The position numbers and the translations under genes were made by a program. The notes below the pieces were generated by a model. The model did not search any database. It was given only the letters and a program-made list of their open reading frames with translations, and had not been told where the DNA came from. Positions 12,640 through 26,029 of a stretch of DNA of 64,000 nt are shown one piece after another (the first letter of the stretch is position 1; every line of letters begins with the position of its first letter). The stretch is from Sipunculus nudus (Eukaryota; Annelida; Sipuncula; Golfingiida; Sipunculidae), in NCBI GenBank assembly GCA_026874595.1, contig CM049312.1, forward strand, positions 26,591,956-26,655,955, given 5' to 3'.

Positions 12640-13013
12640 GTAGATCCTATACACAGCGCGACACGGGATGGAGTCTGGACAGGCATGTTTGGATGTCGAC
12701 CGGTTTTCTCTCTCATCATATTCAGGTGCTTTCTAATGGAATCGGCACTTGGATTCACTAAGCCGTGACCGGGCCACGCCGCTATGCATGCTGGGAGTTG
12801 ACCTGATTCGAGCCATGCCGAGTGGTGCCGAAGGGTGGGTTCGGTAAAAACACGAAACCCGACTTATGCCAGGGCCATCACGACGTTTAATAACGTGCCC
12901 CCGAGGCCCCAACCCACCCTGTGCCAGCTATCACCTCCCAAAGCGGATACTTAACTCCCCGACAGCCTAAAAGCTATCACATTCATTGCCAGGTGCTGCG
13001 AAAAAAGGTAAGT
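12640..13013 (+). promoter_or_regulatory. GC/CpG-rich island ending in a strong splice donor; candidate promoter and non-coding first exon
   Basis: This stretch is much richer in GC and CpG than its surroundings. At 12786-12800 it holds GCATGCTGGGAGTTG, which resembles the reverse of the ZNF143/SBS promoter element core (CCCAGCATGC). It ends in AAAAAAG followed by GTAAGT (13008-13013), a consensus 5' splice site. The next plausible plus-strand acceptor attached to a gene is TTTTCACAG just before the receptor start codon (31563). A 5'UTR exon of the receptor some 18.5 kb upstream is therefore possible, but this is inference. A GC-rich transposon fragment is the alternative. Confidence 0.25.
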
Positions 13014-13599
13014 TTATTTTATGTCAATACTTGAGATGCCCACATTGAAGTAAGGAATCCAAAGTAAATCTACAGGGATTCCCGTCCCGTTGGGGACATC
13101 AATCGGTTCAGGGAATGACTGTCCGTCACACAAGCTGAATATTGCCCCGTATACCTAGAGCCGCACGCTCCTGTATTAGAGTATGAATAATGCATTTATA
13201 TGCCAGTAACATCTCACGTAGTTACCGTTGGTAAATATAATTAATGTCTGCAACCTGTGACAATTGTTTTAACGCTATGCGGAATCGCCAGATATTCTCT
13301 TGTCAAAATGAGCATATGAAAATATACAAAACAGATATACTGGATTTCATTCTCAGGTTATATAATATCATTATTTGATATATCCAGAAAATAAGAATGT
13401 GTGTAGAACTTCTTTGCATTAGATTTACAATTCTTCGTTTAAACAGTTGTTCTCATGATGTACAGGTATATCAAAATATGTACCAGAAACCGTGTTAATG
13501 ACAGCAATGACACCTAGACATATGTAACGCGTGACATTATTTTGAACGGTGAAATAATATGAAATAGATCAACTACATGACATTAGACTGTGAGGGACT

Positions 13600-14830
13600 A
13601 ATTATATAAGAGGACCCTGGATCTGACATGACGCCAGCCTGACTGCTTAAATGACACGAGGGCTACTGATAAATGACATCAGCTTCACCGGTTATATGAC
13701 AGTAGGACTACTGATTAGATGACATCGGCCTCACTTGTTAAATGACACTAGGCCCGGTTGGATGACATCAGTCTTACTGGTTAAATGACGCAAGGACTGA
13801 TTAAATCACATCAGTCGTACCGGTTAATTGGCGAAAGGGCTACTGATCAAATGACATCAACGTAACTGGTAGTATAACGCCAGGATTGATTAAATGACAT
13901 CAGCCTCACCGGTTTGATGACGTTTTATAAAAAAAATGCTCTGGTTAAATGACACCAGTCTGATTTAATTGGTTACATGAAGCTTTGCCTATCGGTTACA
14001 TAAAGGGAATCAGATTTTCTTTACTATGTGACATCAGACTTCATTAATAACGTAACATCATACTTCCTTTACCACGTGACATCAGACTTTCTTTACTACG
14101 TGACATCAGCCTTCCTTTACTACGTGACATCATAATTCCTTCACTACGTGAAATCAGACTTCCTTTACTACGTGACATCAGACTTCCTCCATTACGTAAT
14201 ATCAGACTTCCTTTACTACATCAGACTTCTTTCAATACGTAACATCAGATATCATTCATAACGTAACATCACACTTCCTTTACCACGTGACATCGGATTT
14301 CCTTCACTACGTTACATGAGACTTCCTTTACTACGTGACATCGGACTTCCTCCACTACGTAACATCAGACTTCCTTTACCACGTGACATCAGACTTCCTT
14401 CACTTCTCGACATCAGAATTCCTTCACAGCGTGACATCAGACTTCCTCCATTACGTAACATCAGACTTCCTTTACCACGTGACATCAGACTTCCTTCACT
14501 ACTCGACATCAGAATTCCTTCACAACGTGACATCATACTTCCTTTACTACATCATACCTCCTTTACTACAGCATACTACCTTCACTACGTAACATCAGAC
14601 TTCCTTCACTACGCGACATCAGACTTCCTTTGCTACGTGAAATCAGACTCCCTATGATACATAATATCAGAATTAATTAACAACAGTAAATCAGACCTCC
14701 TGATGTCACGTGACTCTCTTTATAAAGAGTTACATCTTATTCCCTTTAGTACGTGACACCTTCCTTTATTGCATGACGCAAGACTCTCCTTGTGAGTGAC
14801 GCAAGACTCCTACCTGACAACAAGCTGACT
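13600..14830. repeat. Large degenerate minisatellite, TGACATCA-type units
   Basis: The left part (about 13600-14000) has irregular 30-40-bp units around AAATGACATCAGCCTCACCGG. The central part (about 14030-14650) is a more regular 24-bp unit, TGACATCAGACTTCCTTTAC-TACG. It decays again to about 14830. Many units read CACGTGACATCA or TACGTGACATCA, that is an E-box or ACGT core next to a CRE-like TGACATCA. Because 24 is divisible by three, ORFs of 8-residue repeats appear on both strands (e.g. 14316-14657 and 14312-14536); I treat these as by-products. Confidence 0.9.
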
Positions 14831-17800
14831 GTTCTTATGTCTTAAGTTAGAATAACTGGTTATATATGATTATACGTTTGGCTGCCGGCGTAGTGAGCAG
14901 TCCAATCACGTGATAATTCACATTTCATACTTCATACATGGTTTTCTAAAGGCAAGAAAAAAAAGATAAATTGGCATTTACAGCTGAGAGTATACTTTTG
15001 ATTTTACAAATTGACATGGTCTCAATTCGTGTACTTATGAGGAACACAACAAAAATCATTACTGATTAAAAAAATGCTGGAAATATTGAATATTTATATA
15101 CATGTAAAAATCATTCAGGTATACAGTGTATGTGTAATCGCCAATTGCCGCAGAACACGCTGTACTATTCCAGACATCCCCCCCACCTATAACCCTTGGG
15201 GTCATATCAATTGTACGTTCGTGTTGGGTTTCCATAATGAAATGGCAATATATATAAATCACTAGGTAACTGTTTTCATAAAGTTAAATGAATATAGATG
15301 GCGGAACGATGTCCGGTTAGTGTGTCCACCCTTGAACCTCTGGTGCATTGAATAAATAAATGTTTCATTAACCATCCAAGACGCGCGAGTCAGACCATAT
15401 GACCCAGGTATAGATGTCAGATTTTCGGTTACGGCATGTCTGTACAGTATTACATGTCTGGTGATGTACAAAACGTTTTACATACATAACAATTCGCGGG
15501 CCTTGATTCCTAAGAATATGTGAGAGGGGATTTTCAGAGGAAGCTCTTCATGTAACCTTCTCCCCCTACAAAACCAAAATGAGAACCACCACTTGATATC
15601 GCCTTTTGAAAGAAATCCGACGTCCGGCTAATAGCATAGAGACAAAAGCGCTTCACCCAGGATGTCATACTTTCTTAACTCCCGTCATTTATCATGAGAT
15701 ATATTTAATATTTATTTTTCCTATGAATGTTTCTTAGTTAAAATATTTGATTTTAACTATTCCAGTTTACAAACTAACACCTCATTGCATAATGTCGCCT
15801 GATTTTTATGACGATTCAATGAAGCAATTGATGCATACCTTGTCTTTTTTTCAGCAAGAGATGTATATTCAAACATCTTCAAACAATATATATATATATA
15901 TATATATATGAAACTATCAAATATCTTTTCAACCGAATTACCTCGAAATTTTCAAATTAAAAAATACGCTTTTTACTCTAAAAAAACCGGGACTTATGAT
16001 ACTTTGTCCCTTAAAATTGAGGTGGACATGTGACCCTGTCTCTCCTGAAACTAGGCCCATGAAAAAAAAGGTCAAGATAAATAAGAAATTTTACTCGCTG
16101 CGGCGGTTTCCGTATATCCAGAGTACAAGCCAGTAGGAAGAGTCAATAGTAATAAGAACCTTTTATTTCAGCATATTAATCTTAAAGTCTTGCTTCTTTT
16201 CCAGAGAAAAAGTCAGCGTGAGAATGTCCAATCTCTGTCTATGATATTGTGATTATTTTTATATTTTAAAGGACATATTAATAGGGGAAAAAACAGTAAG
16301 AATTAAGAAATTCCCGTCTCTGAGTTAAATCATATGTTATTTTTATCATTCGAAAAAAAATGCATCCGTAAGTAAAAAGAAATTCAACTGCGGCGCAGGA
16401 CAATAAAACATTTCCATTTCAAAGAATATGGTATTCGAGGTCGATGGTTAAGCCATACCAAAACGTATGGTTCTACGGATTCGCTACTCCCGTTTTTCGT
16501 TGATCTTTTTATTTTCTTGCTTATTTTTACAATTACACAACTTTCCCTAAAAAATTCTTAAAAGTATGGAAATGAACCAAATTTTGTGTTGATCATATAC
16601 ACCAGTTTTACAACTGAATCTTTTTTTTTTGGCAAGCACGCAAAATTCGACGTATTGTATCTCGACCGCTAAAAAAAAGGGGAAAAAATCTCTCTTTCTC
16701 CACCACATTTATTGTCGCCAGTGTCCCTAGAACAAAATATTTTGTGTAGCCTAATGATACTTCTCTTTATTATTATGTTTATAATTATGTTTAAGTACAC
16801 AAATAATAAATATTTTATAAATCTTAACTTTATTTTGACGCATATATAGGTTTTTATAACCTCTGGTTTAAATAGGAAAACAGTCACCTTCAGCAGTCCA
16901 CCACTGTGTACAAAATGAAGGAGATCTTATAACAATGGGATCTTGTGAAATCTGTATCTTTATGATGTTTATTTCACTAACGACACTGTGTAGAAACGTT
17001 TATTGAATGACCGTATTACACAATGAGAACGTAGCGGTCGGGTGTAGTCTTATGGTTAAGCCAGACATCGGAGCAAAGAGTGTCTTTATCTATTGCCTCT
17101 GTGGATTCATTCAACTAGTAGTGTCACCAAGAGGCTTTGAACCTATTCCGTGAAATAAGTAAATGTGTAAAACTGAATTTATCTGAATTCCTGTCTAGTA
17201 TATATTTAAATCACCTATAACAGATGAGATTTGTGCACTAGCATGTCATTGTATCATCTCAGTATCCACAAAATGCATATGTCATATCTAATGGTCTGAT
17301 TTCAAACACAGACAGTTATAAAGATAAGGTGTTGATCATCATCTGTGAAATTCTGTCTCCAAACATAAAGAAAGGTCATTGCAGCCTGATTTTTTAAACA
17401 TTAAATATGACCGAATAATTGTAAACATTTAACAGTACAATATAATAGGTGCGGCTGTGCTTTGGGACTAAACAGTACTGTTCATATTTAAAGCTTGTAA
17501 GAGACATGAAGGTGCATCAATGAAAGTGCTATGTTAGAATGCTTACCGGTCCTACTCCGTATTTTTGGGCGGAGCGCCCCACGACTAATTCTCTCGTGCA
17601 TACTGCATATGGACTTTTTTCCACTTTTAGTCTAATGAATACCTCTGGACTTAATTTACAGACGTCTAGCAAAGGATAACGTATTAAACAATCTTATTTT
17701 ATTCAGGTGATTTGTTAAACCTCTAGTGAGCGCTGTACACAGCGCTACATGGATTCTGCTAAAAATACCCCATGATTGAGTGAAGGGGAAGCGACATAAT

Positions 17801-18019
17801 AAGTTCATTGAACTGACCTAGCTGGGGACACAATATTCATGACAGTTTCGTCTAGTAGGGCCTGTGCTTACATGCATTTCATTCAAATATGTGCTAGATA
17901 TAAATAACATAATAATGTTACATAAATATAGCTACAAAATTTCCATGAAACTTAGACTGAAATAACGCTCCAATATTTTACAATAGACTGATAGTATTGC
18001 TTGACGAAAAAAGGCCAAC

Positions 18020-18020
<1 letters not shown>
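14831..18020. other. Non-coding, nothing recognised
   Basis: AT-rich sequence with a short TA tract (about 15886-15909). A small GC patch, GGGCGGAGCGCCCC, lies near 17569 and can itself form a short palindrome. No gene is supported. Confidence 0.45.

Positions 18021-18021
<1 letters not shown>

Positions 18022-18058
<37 letters not shown>
18022..18058. repeat. (GA)n microsatellite
   Basis: About 18 GA units, followed by two AATAAGAGAGA-like imperfect copies. Confidence 0.97.
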
Positions 18059-18061
<3 letters not shown>

Positions 18062-18623
18062 AGAGAGAATAAGAGAGAGTCGAAGTCAAGACTGCCTACT
18101 GAATGAAGGTGATGACAACCATAAACTTATGATTGATGAGTTATTTAAAAACCGTCTGGTTATGACAGGTATACTAATAAACCAAAGGTCATATACAGCA
18201 CCAGGCAACGAACGTCTGAGAATGGCTGCAATTCGTGGTGTTTTCAATTCAATCTTGTACTAAATGTAGGTAGGTTGAGTAACCTCTATTATAGGTAACG
18301 TATTTCTTACCTTCTGTAGCATAGACCCTAAGGAAGCACATTAATTATGTCAAGATTCGCAACGAAACGCTGGTTTATGATAACGGAATTAAAGGCATTA
18401 CTAGATTAATCGTTCATTCGTTGTCAGTGTCGGCTCTCGTTGATACAATGATATTCTTTAAAAATTCAATTTTGTAAAAATACCCCCAGGCTTCTACAAA
18501 ATAAAATGCAATGTCAATTTGCAAAAAATTGTGTTTCGCGAAATAACATGTTCTACAGTATTTAATTTCTACCTAGTGTCTCAACCCTGTTTTTTTTTTC
18601 TTCCTCTAAAGCTTATGAACTTG

Positions 18624-18790
18624 GATGGGGCCAGGTACTTGTACCTGTACCTGGACCTGTACCTAGGTGCACAATGCAGAGTACCTGTTCCTGTACCTGA
18701 ACCTGGCTTTCATATTAGGAAGTACCTGGTACCTGTACCTGGAACTAAATAAAGTACTTGTACCTGGTACAAGGTACTGCAGGTACATGT
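18624..18790. repeat. Degenerate GTACCT hexamer array
   Basis: About 165 bp are dominated by GTACCTG/GTACCTGG hexamers, some in inverted orientation (e.g. GGTACCTG, CAGGTACA). A short satellite patch, ACCTGTACCTAGGTAC, recurs at about 19020-19036. Because the hexamer is a near-palindrome, the tract can pair with itself. ORFs rich in LYLYL and PVPVP here are products of the repeat. Confidence 0.8.
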
Positions 18791-19061
18791 GTGATACTCA
18801 TGGAAATGGACGCAGGCTTGGGTCAGTTGTATGTACAAACCTGTCTCAATTTCGCATATTTATCAGCTTTACTAAAGCCTGTCCAGGATATTTGCAAGGC
18901 TATATTTTTTCTTAATACATAGGCAGTGAACATTTAATACTTTTCAATATTTTTTTGCCATTTGTCTATATTTCTTCTATTATCGCATATCTGATTAGTT
19001 CGAATGGACACGAAACTTACCTGTACCTAGGTACTGTCACATGTACCTTACTCAAACCGTG

Positions 19062-19094
19062 ATATATATATATATATATATATATATTTATTTA

Positions 19095-19126
<32 letters not shown>

Positions 19127-19127
19127 A
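19062..19127. repeat. (TA)n(TTTA)n microsatellite
   Basis: A TA tract, about five TTTA units, then a second TA tract. Confidence 0.95.
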
Positions 19128-22100
19128 TGTATAATTTATGTTTAGGAAAAAAAATTATGTCCTAAATGCCACTTACAGAGAGTTTCCGCTCATGAACTGT
19201 ATGATTAAAGGTAATTTTAAAGGAGCTCGAGGGAAAATCAATTGTTGTGTGAACTTAATCTTTAAAAATAATCTAGAGTAGAGTGACCAACAAATATCCA
19301 ATACGATAATCGTTCACGTAACTACAAATCATTTAATATGTCGTTGAGTCATGATGAAAGCATCATGTGACTATGTACTGTTGAAAAAAAAACTAATATT
19401 GATCGCGCTCAGGTAGACCTAGAGGTTTAACATACCATTTGTAAATTGCGTGTTCTTGAATAGGCCATATAAATCTTCCCATGTTGTAAATATTTAACAC
19501 GACCATAGTGTTATAAAGGCACAGGTAACAATTTTTATCGTTCCGTGTGTGTATTTATTTGATAAAAGAAACATTTTGGTTTTCAGCGTTTATTTTACAT
19601 ACGTGATTATAAGTACACGATTAGCGCCGCATGTAAAGGAAATCTGCAATGAATGTCGAACAGCTGGGCAAATATGACGGGTTTTCGCCATTTCAGGACA
19701 AAACTTCTGTCAGCTGAGCGAAATCTGTTGACCTATGCCATACTCAACTTGTTTTAACTTGTGATTTACGGGTATCTAAGCGTCACGGTCCGCTGAACAA
19801 CACATCGTTATTGTCATTTAATACTAGTCCATACCGGAGCATCCTCGTGCAGGCATCAATCACGGTTGCTGCTTCGCATCCCGGGCCTCCGGGTCAGATA
19901 TAACGTAAAGCAGATTTAACAAGATAAATGTAACAAACCCATGGTTCTTTAAAAACTGACTGCAATTAGCAACACTTATATTCAGTTTATCATCATTTGT
20001 AAGAGAGGCGTTTTATTTCTCATTTATCTCTTTACCTCGGAATAGTTTGTTGGCGTATGTATACATTAATAAGAGTCCTATATTTTAAACTTCCCCCTTG
20101 TGGGGCTGTTAATGTTAGCTTGGGAATATTTTTAAAAGTTTTATTTACATTATATTATTAAAACAGGGTGTAAAATCAACCATATAAGATTGTTTCATCT
20201 GCTTTGGTACCTTATCTTGTTGTTCACCTTTATTTATAATAAAATCAAAATTAATTTTGTAATTTTGCTATACTGTTTTCTTAGGAATAATACAAACTGG
20301 AAAATAATTATGTGTTTGGTCCTTCAGGAATCCTTACACTTCATTTTTGATATTGTCAACCTTCTTTCTTTTACCAAACCAATGTTATTGTAAAGGCATG
20401 ATTGTTAATTTTCAGGTTTTATGGTAGGAAAGCGTAAGGATAATCATTTAATAAACTCTCGCCGCAAACAATTATATGCGATTATAATGTATACGTAATC
20501 CAGATAAAATTTTATGAGAACGTTGTTTACTTAAATAAAATGGTGTGTTGGTTCGACCATATTCGCATGGCAGTATATCACCGGAAATACCGTAACTGCT
20601 GGAGTGGCAATACAAAATACAAATTGCACGTTTTATTGCACTGTTTTTTTATGTAAGAATCGTCTTCCTTTTATAAGTTACTAGCACATTACCCGTTCAT
20701 GATTTTGAATTTGAAGACTAATTAAGTTTCGACTGAAATACGACAGATACGAAATTCACTTAATAGATATACCATAGCTCCTTAGCAAACTAATGTCAAA
20801 TGTATCAGAATTTACGAGAAATATTAAAAAAACCTCCCTGGTCAACCTAGGCAAACATTCCGAAATTTCAAGTAAGAAAGGCTGGCATTTACTAGGCTTG
20901 GCCAAAGAGGAGTTACGGGACAACGTGTGAGTGCCTCGACCGTTTATTATAATGTACATTGTGGAAACAGTTAAGGCACATTTTCAACGACTACGCGTAG
21001 ATAATTGAATTAGCAAATGTATTTTTGACTATGCACATGACCCCTCGAACGAACATTTCTGGGCTGGTCGCAAAGTCAACACGCGCCGGCACAAGCAGAG
21101 ACTAACTGCAAATTCATTCTGTATATATATAACGCTACGCCTGCGGTACGTCTCACCATATTACGCTGAGTTTTCGGACTGACAACCCCACTTTTTCTTC
21201 TGCAATCTGTCCGCTTTCCTTGTAAAGCTGTTAGAAAATCTTTGTGTCTGCGCTAGGACCCATGAAAACGCAGCGTATTACCGCGTAAATATTACGTCGG
21301 CGTTACGTACGTAATTGTATTGTTTTGCAAATGTAACACACGGGCAGCGCAGCCGTGGCATAATATGTAGTATGTGTAACAAAAATAAAGACACAGACCC
21401 CTAATTGATTTTACGGCAGCACAACAACTGATTCTTTATGCCAAGTGAACAAAAATAAACACATTTGTCATCGCTGAACAGGTCTCATATTGTATCTGAA
21501 ATCAGGAAGTAAATCCTGAGCAGTTTAAATGAGGAAACACATAATGTTTAAAAATGCGACATGTTTATCCTGTTTACTGTAACCTTATTATTATGGGATG
21601 GATATCAGCATTCATTCTACGTAAATCACGAGTGGCTTGTAACCTGGATCGGTTTCAAAATGTGTTGTGCAATCATTTAAAAAAAATGTGATCAATCATA
21701 TTTGATCTTTATAGAGTGACAGCTTTTACTATGTTAAGTACCTTCAAGCTGATGTTGACTCTCTTTTCTTGTACACAAATGAATTAGTTATTTTATGCAA
21801 TATTATGGTTACAGTATATCTCCTTTATGGCTGAAACGGGGTAGAAAATGTAGGATTTGGAATCGAGTACTTATCACCAGGGCAATACACTACAAGTGGA
21901 CATATTTCTTCATGTTAAATTATAATATACAACTTTTGACGCCTTTATTCCGATGTAATATAATAGCTGTTTGCGCAGATGCTAGCTATATGACTTGAGT
22001 GTAAGTAGCGTCATATCGACCCTCTGGCATTACGACCAGATTACTAGCGCCAGAGTGTCATTACATCTATGTCTGAGGAACGCATTAATGAAGATGCAAA

Positions 22101-24125
22101 TATTTCCGTCATTTCTGACAATGCTTCATGGCCTACAGGTACACTGTCAATCAACATAAACTAGATCAATCGTTAGCATTTTTGTGTACTTTCTAATAAT
22201 ACCAAACGCGAGCGAGAAAGGTTCCCGTTTTAACCCAGCACATTGGTGAACCCTTTGGCGTGTTTGTTGAATTTATAACAGCATAAACACAAGCATTGCT
22301 CGCACGGGTTACAGGACGCAGGCATCTTGCAGGCGATACAGGAAATGACCCGTGTCCATGGAGACGGTGTTTCAGTTTGGGTTGTGAGCTCACATGTATA
22401 CTATTGTGTAAATTCATTATTTTTAGCATAATATTGAGATTTTGGGCCGTTTACCACGATATGAATGAAACCTGATGCAAGACCACTGAGATATAACTTA
22501 GATAAAACTAACACTCAGATATAACTTGTATCACGACTCGAGTAGGCCTACCAGACCAATTATCCGATTGCCTACTGAGTCGGGTTGTCACGGCTAGAGT
22601 GTAAGCTGCATGGCAATGCATGTCAAAGGTGGTTTGCGAAATGTTAAGAATATCTTATTTATATAAATAAACAACAAACTAGATTTACAGAAATTAATAT
22701 TTATATGAACGAATGCCTAGATGTGGTTTGCCACTTATCATTATATCGATGATTGGTCGTTTCTTTTATAATAATCGATTAAATTTATTGTACCTTTACA
22801 TAACCGATCATAAAGAATTATGCATGCAAAAGTTATATTATCCGGAAAAAATATTATAATTCTGTCAGAGATTTTAAGACGACAAACATTCAGACACTAA
22901 CAGCATTAACAACCCAGCATTTGCCATGACCTTTCAGCGTGATGTACAAGTTATACTAAATTTACTTGGTCATTATATTAGGTTTGACTCTTTAGGGTGG
23001 AGTTCGCGGTAATATAAAAGTACATAAAAAATACATAATATAAAAGTACATAAAAAAAATCTTGTTTTTTCAATCATTGAACGTGATTTTACAAGCGGTT
23101 CTTACCGTAACTGCATAGATTTCTCATAAGACATCTCGGAGTCCAGCTTCACTTTTCATAATATTACTTTTGTTATATATTATTATTCATTATTATTTAA
23201 GATAAAAGATATTATGCTAGCAGATGTGCATTTACGACTAGAGCCAGTTAGTTCTGTCTGTAAACTAAGCTGCAGATTTCAGTATATGCATGGCTTTGGT
23301 CAAATTTTGTACTGCCAGCAGACTGATGTATTTAGTGTAGTCAACATCTGTTCATTGGCACGTGACAGATCTCTGTATATCTGGATACTATTGTATCTGT
23401 TCTATTGTGAGGAGGGGTCATACAGGGGTCAGGACTACAGACCGGAGCTCGGAGCCGGTGGGGCGTCACGATCTGTCAGGTGTACGCGCTCAGGTGAACC
23501 ATACGCTCATACACTGTACTCAGCTGACCTCAGGTGTCAAGTGAAATGAATATTACTCTCTGTAATGATATCCCTGTTGATTCACAAACATCTCATCTGA
23601 GGATAACCTGTATTTATCATGTGCGTGAAAGGTCCTACATTGAACGGTCACTCTTGCGACAAGGTGGTATAAACTTATAAAACCTGACGTAAATATAATG
23701 TATTTGTTCTAAATATACGTGTTGTGACATATCATGTCTTTCAATAAACCAGATTTATAGATGGCAGCATTTTATTGTACACTGACAAACCGGTTTGCCA
23801 TTCAATCTAGAAAACATGGTAAGGGGTCCTTAATAAAGATGTTTCTCTGTAAACCCCCCCCCCCCCCCGACATTCTTGTAAACTTGTGCCTAAAGACATT
23901 TTTTATGTGAGACTTTTTTATGTATCACCTACATAAAAACATTTCTTTATAACTCCTCCATGAAAATATTTCTGTATAATTCCGACCTGAAGACTCCTCA
24001 GTAAACCTCCCACGTAGAGATTTTTTTCTGTATATGTCATATGCGGACATTTGTATCACTCCCACATTGAACTATTCTGTATAACTCTCACCCGAAAACC
24101 ATTTATTAAGCCAAAATATGAAAAA
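19128..24125. other. Non-coding, a CpG-richer patch but no gene
   Basis: No exon is supported. About 21040-21370 is richer in CpG than its surroundings and has a TATATATAA motif (about 21122), which might be a promoter or an old mobile-element end. A poly(C) run of about 15 lies near 23855-23869. The 111-codon ORF at 23214 has no recognisable domain. Confidence 0.4.
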
Positions 24126-24432
24126 GGTATGGTTCTCAGGCACTTTTTTCAGAAATCAATGCGGGCGGGCGGGCGGGTTTTTTTATGTTTAATTTTTTGG
24201 TATGTTTCGATAAAAATGTCAAATGATAAGGGAAAAGCATGATAATAACAGATTTATTTTGCTAAACAAGTAAAAGCACTACATAACAAAGGAAATTGTA
24301 TGATTTTATCTTCTTGAAAGATATGTCCGAGCGGCTGCAGCTCAAAATTGGTAAGTTTCTATTAAAAATCAAAATAAAAATTTTTGATGCAGGGGTTTAA
24401 AATTGATGCGGGCGGTGCCTGAGAACCACACC
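24126..24432. mobile_element. MITE-like element with 18-bp terminal inverted repeats
   Basis: The left end is GGTATGGTTCTCAGGCAC (24126-24143). The right end, GTGCCTGAGAACCACACC (24415-24432), is its reverse complement with one mismatch. The 307-bp interior is AT-rich with no ORF. A diverged copy lies at about 32358-32606 in intron 1 of the receptor gene, which shows it is a dispersed family. No clear target duplication is visible, so the superfamily is unassigned. Confidence 0.7.
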
Positions 24433-25965
24433 TGTTATTTATTATTTTTTTTTTTTTGCCTTATAGCTCTAACATAAAAAAATTGCAGTTCTTGTATGAA
24501 GACTAATTGCATCCCTGTGAATCCCACATGAAGACATTTCTGGGTAACTCCAATATGATGAAATGCGATACAACAGAAACCCTCATATTATGACATTTCT
24601 ATGAAACCGTAAGATCAAGGCATTTAATTATAACTCCTATATAACTATCTGTCATTTAACTCTCATACAACGAAATTACCTTGACATGGGCACACTGGAA
24701 TTGGAGCCAGCAAATTATCAAATCGATTATGCAATAAGGATGTTTGAATTATTGATTAAAACGAAGGGAGCTAAATGAATGTTTTCTAATATCGTTATCT
24801 TTCTGTGCAATGTACTACATAAGTCTTAAATATGTGAAGGCCTGCATGGGTGGCATTTGAAAATAAAGTGTATTAATTTGGTTGAAATATATAAAATACA
24901 GAACGTAAAAGATCACTTTTAAAATAAAGGTTTCAGCTTGCAGTCTGCCTAGATCATCTGTATATAACTGTCTATCAATTAACCGTCTGGCTATTGTTGC
25001 AAAGAGACGTTGAGGATTATGGATATATAATACATTAAGAATCTATAACGTAATCATTAACGTTGTAAATTCGTTGTCTTTGAATGGCAGAATTTTGTAA
25101 TGAGTGATAGAAATATTCAGACATATATTATTTTTTTTTTGCAAAAAGATCTAAAGGGTCGAAGTTATGGCCTGACGTATAACATAATGATTAGACACTG
25201 TGTGGCAATTGCTAAGAGCAGTCATGTGGCTACACCTTGTGTATGTAGATACATGGATTGGATAATACATGGTGTGTATTAATATATAAATACGAGTCAC
25301 GGAACGTCGGCCAGAGCTCGTAGAATCAAACGCTTTCTTACGACCACAGCAACCCCGCAATTCCTTGTAACTTCAGCTCGACATGCTGTATGTCAGCTTG
25401 GTGCCTCCGGCTATTCTTAAAATAATATACGCATTGAATTAAGGCCTTGATAGTATTCAATGTATTACGCTAAAAAGACGATTTTCCTTTACATGGAATA
25501 TGTTGTGTTTACTTTAAGAGATGATTTACTCGAACACGAGCATTGTCAAACACTTGTGGTATTTTTTCACAATTTATTTCAGATATCCCCGTACTTCTTC
25601 CATTTTGTTGAATCAGATCATGAATTCAAGAACAAATATTAAAGGAACAATGTGGATTAAATAAGAGAAAACATTATAAAATGATTATAGCCAATGTGTT
25701 ACAAAATAAGCGTCAGCATCAAGGTCGTCGTTATAATATATAAATTGGAAATGTATTAGTAACGCTTGCATATTAATTATGAAAAAGAAAGTGTGCTCGA
25801 GTGCCTTTCGCTCGCATGTTACACAGCCGACTGTTAAACCTAGGTCGCCATAAACGAGGCGTCACCCGTGCGACAGTTATTATAGCAACATTATCTTCAT
25901 GGGCACAAAGTAACAGTTGTAACAACCGCAGTTACCCCTATCTTTGTCTTGATTGTGAGCAATAT

Positions 25966-26029
25966 ACCTCAGTATTTTCCAACCAGGTGTGTCAGTTATC
26001 AATATTTCTAGCTTAATTAATACTGAGGT
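25966..26029. repeat. Perfect 11-bp inverted repeat
   Basis: ACCTCAGTATT at 25966-25976 pairs with AATACTGAGGT at 26019-26029 across 42 bases. Confidence 0.6.

Noticed and set aside
14312-14657. ORFs on both strands encoding 8-residue repeat proteins
   Set aside because: They arise from a 24-bp minisatellite unit, which keeps all frames in phase. Open frames on both strands and the lack of splice or start context argue against a gene.
18519-18915. ORFs with LYLYL and PVPVP repeats
   Set aside because: They are direct translations of the GTACCT hexamer array.
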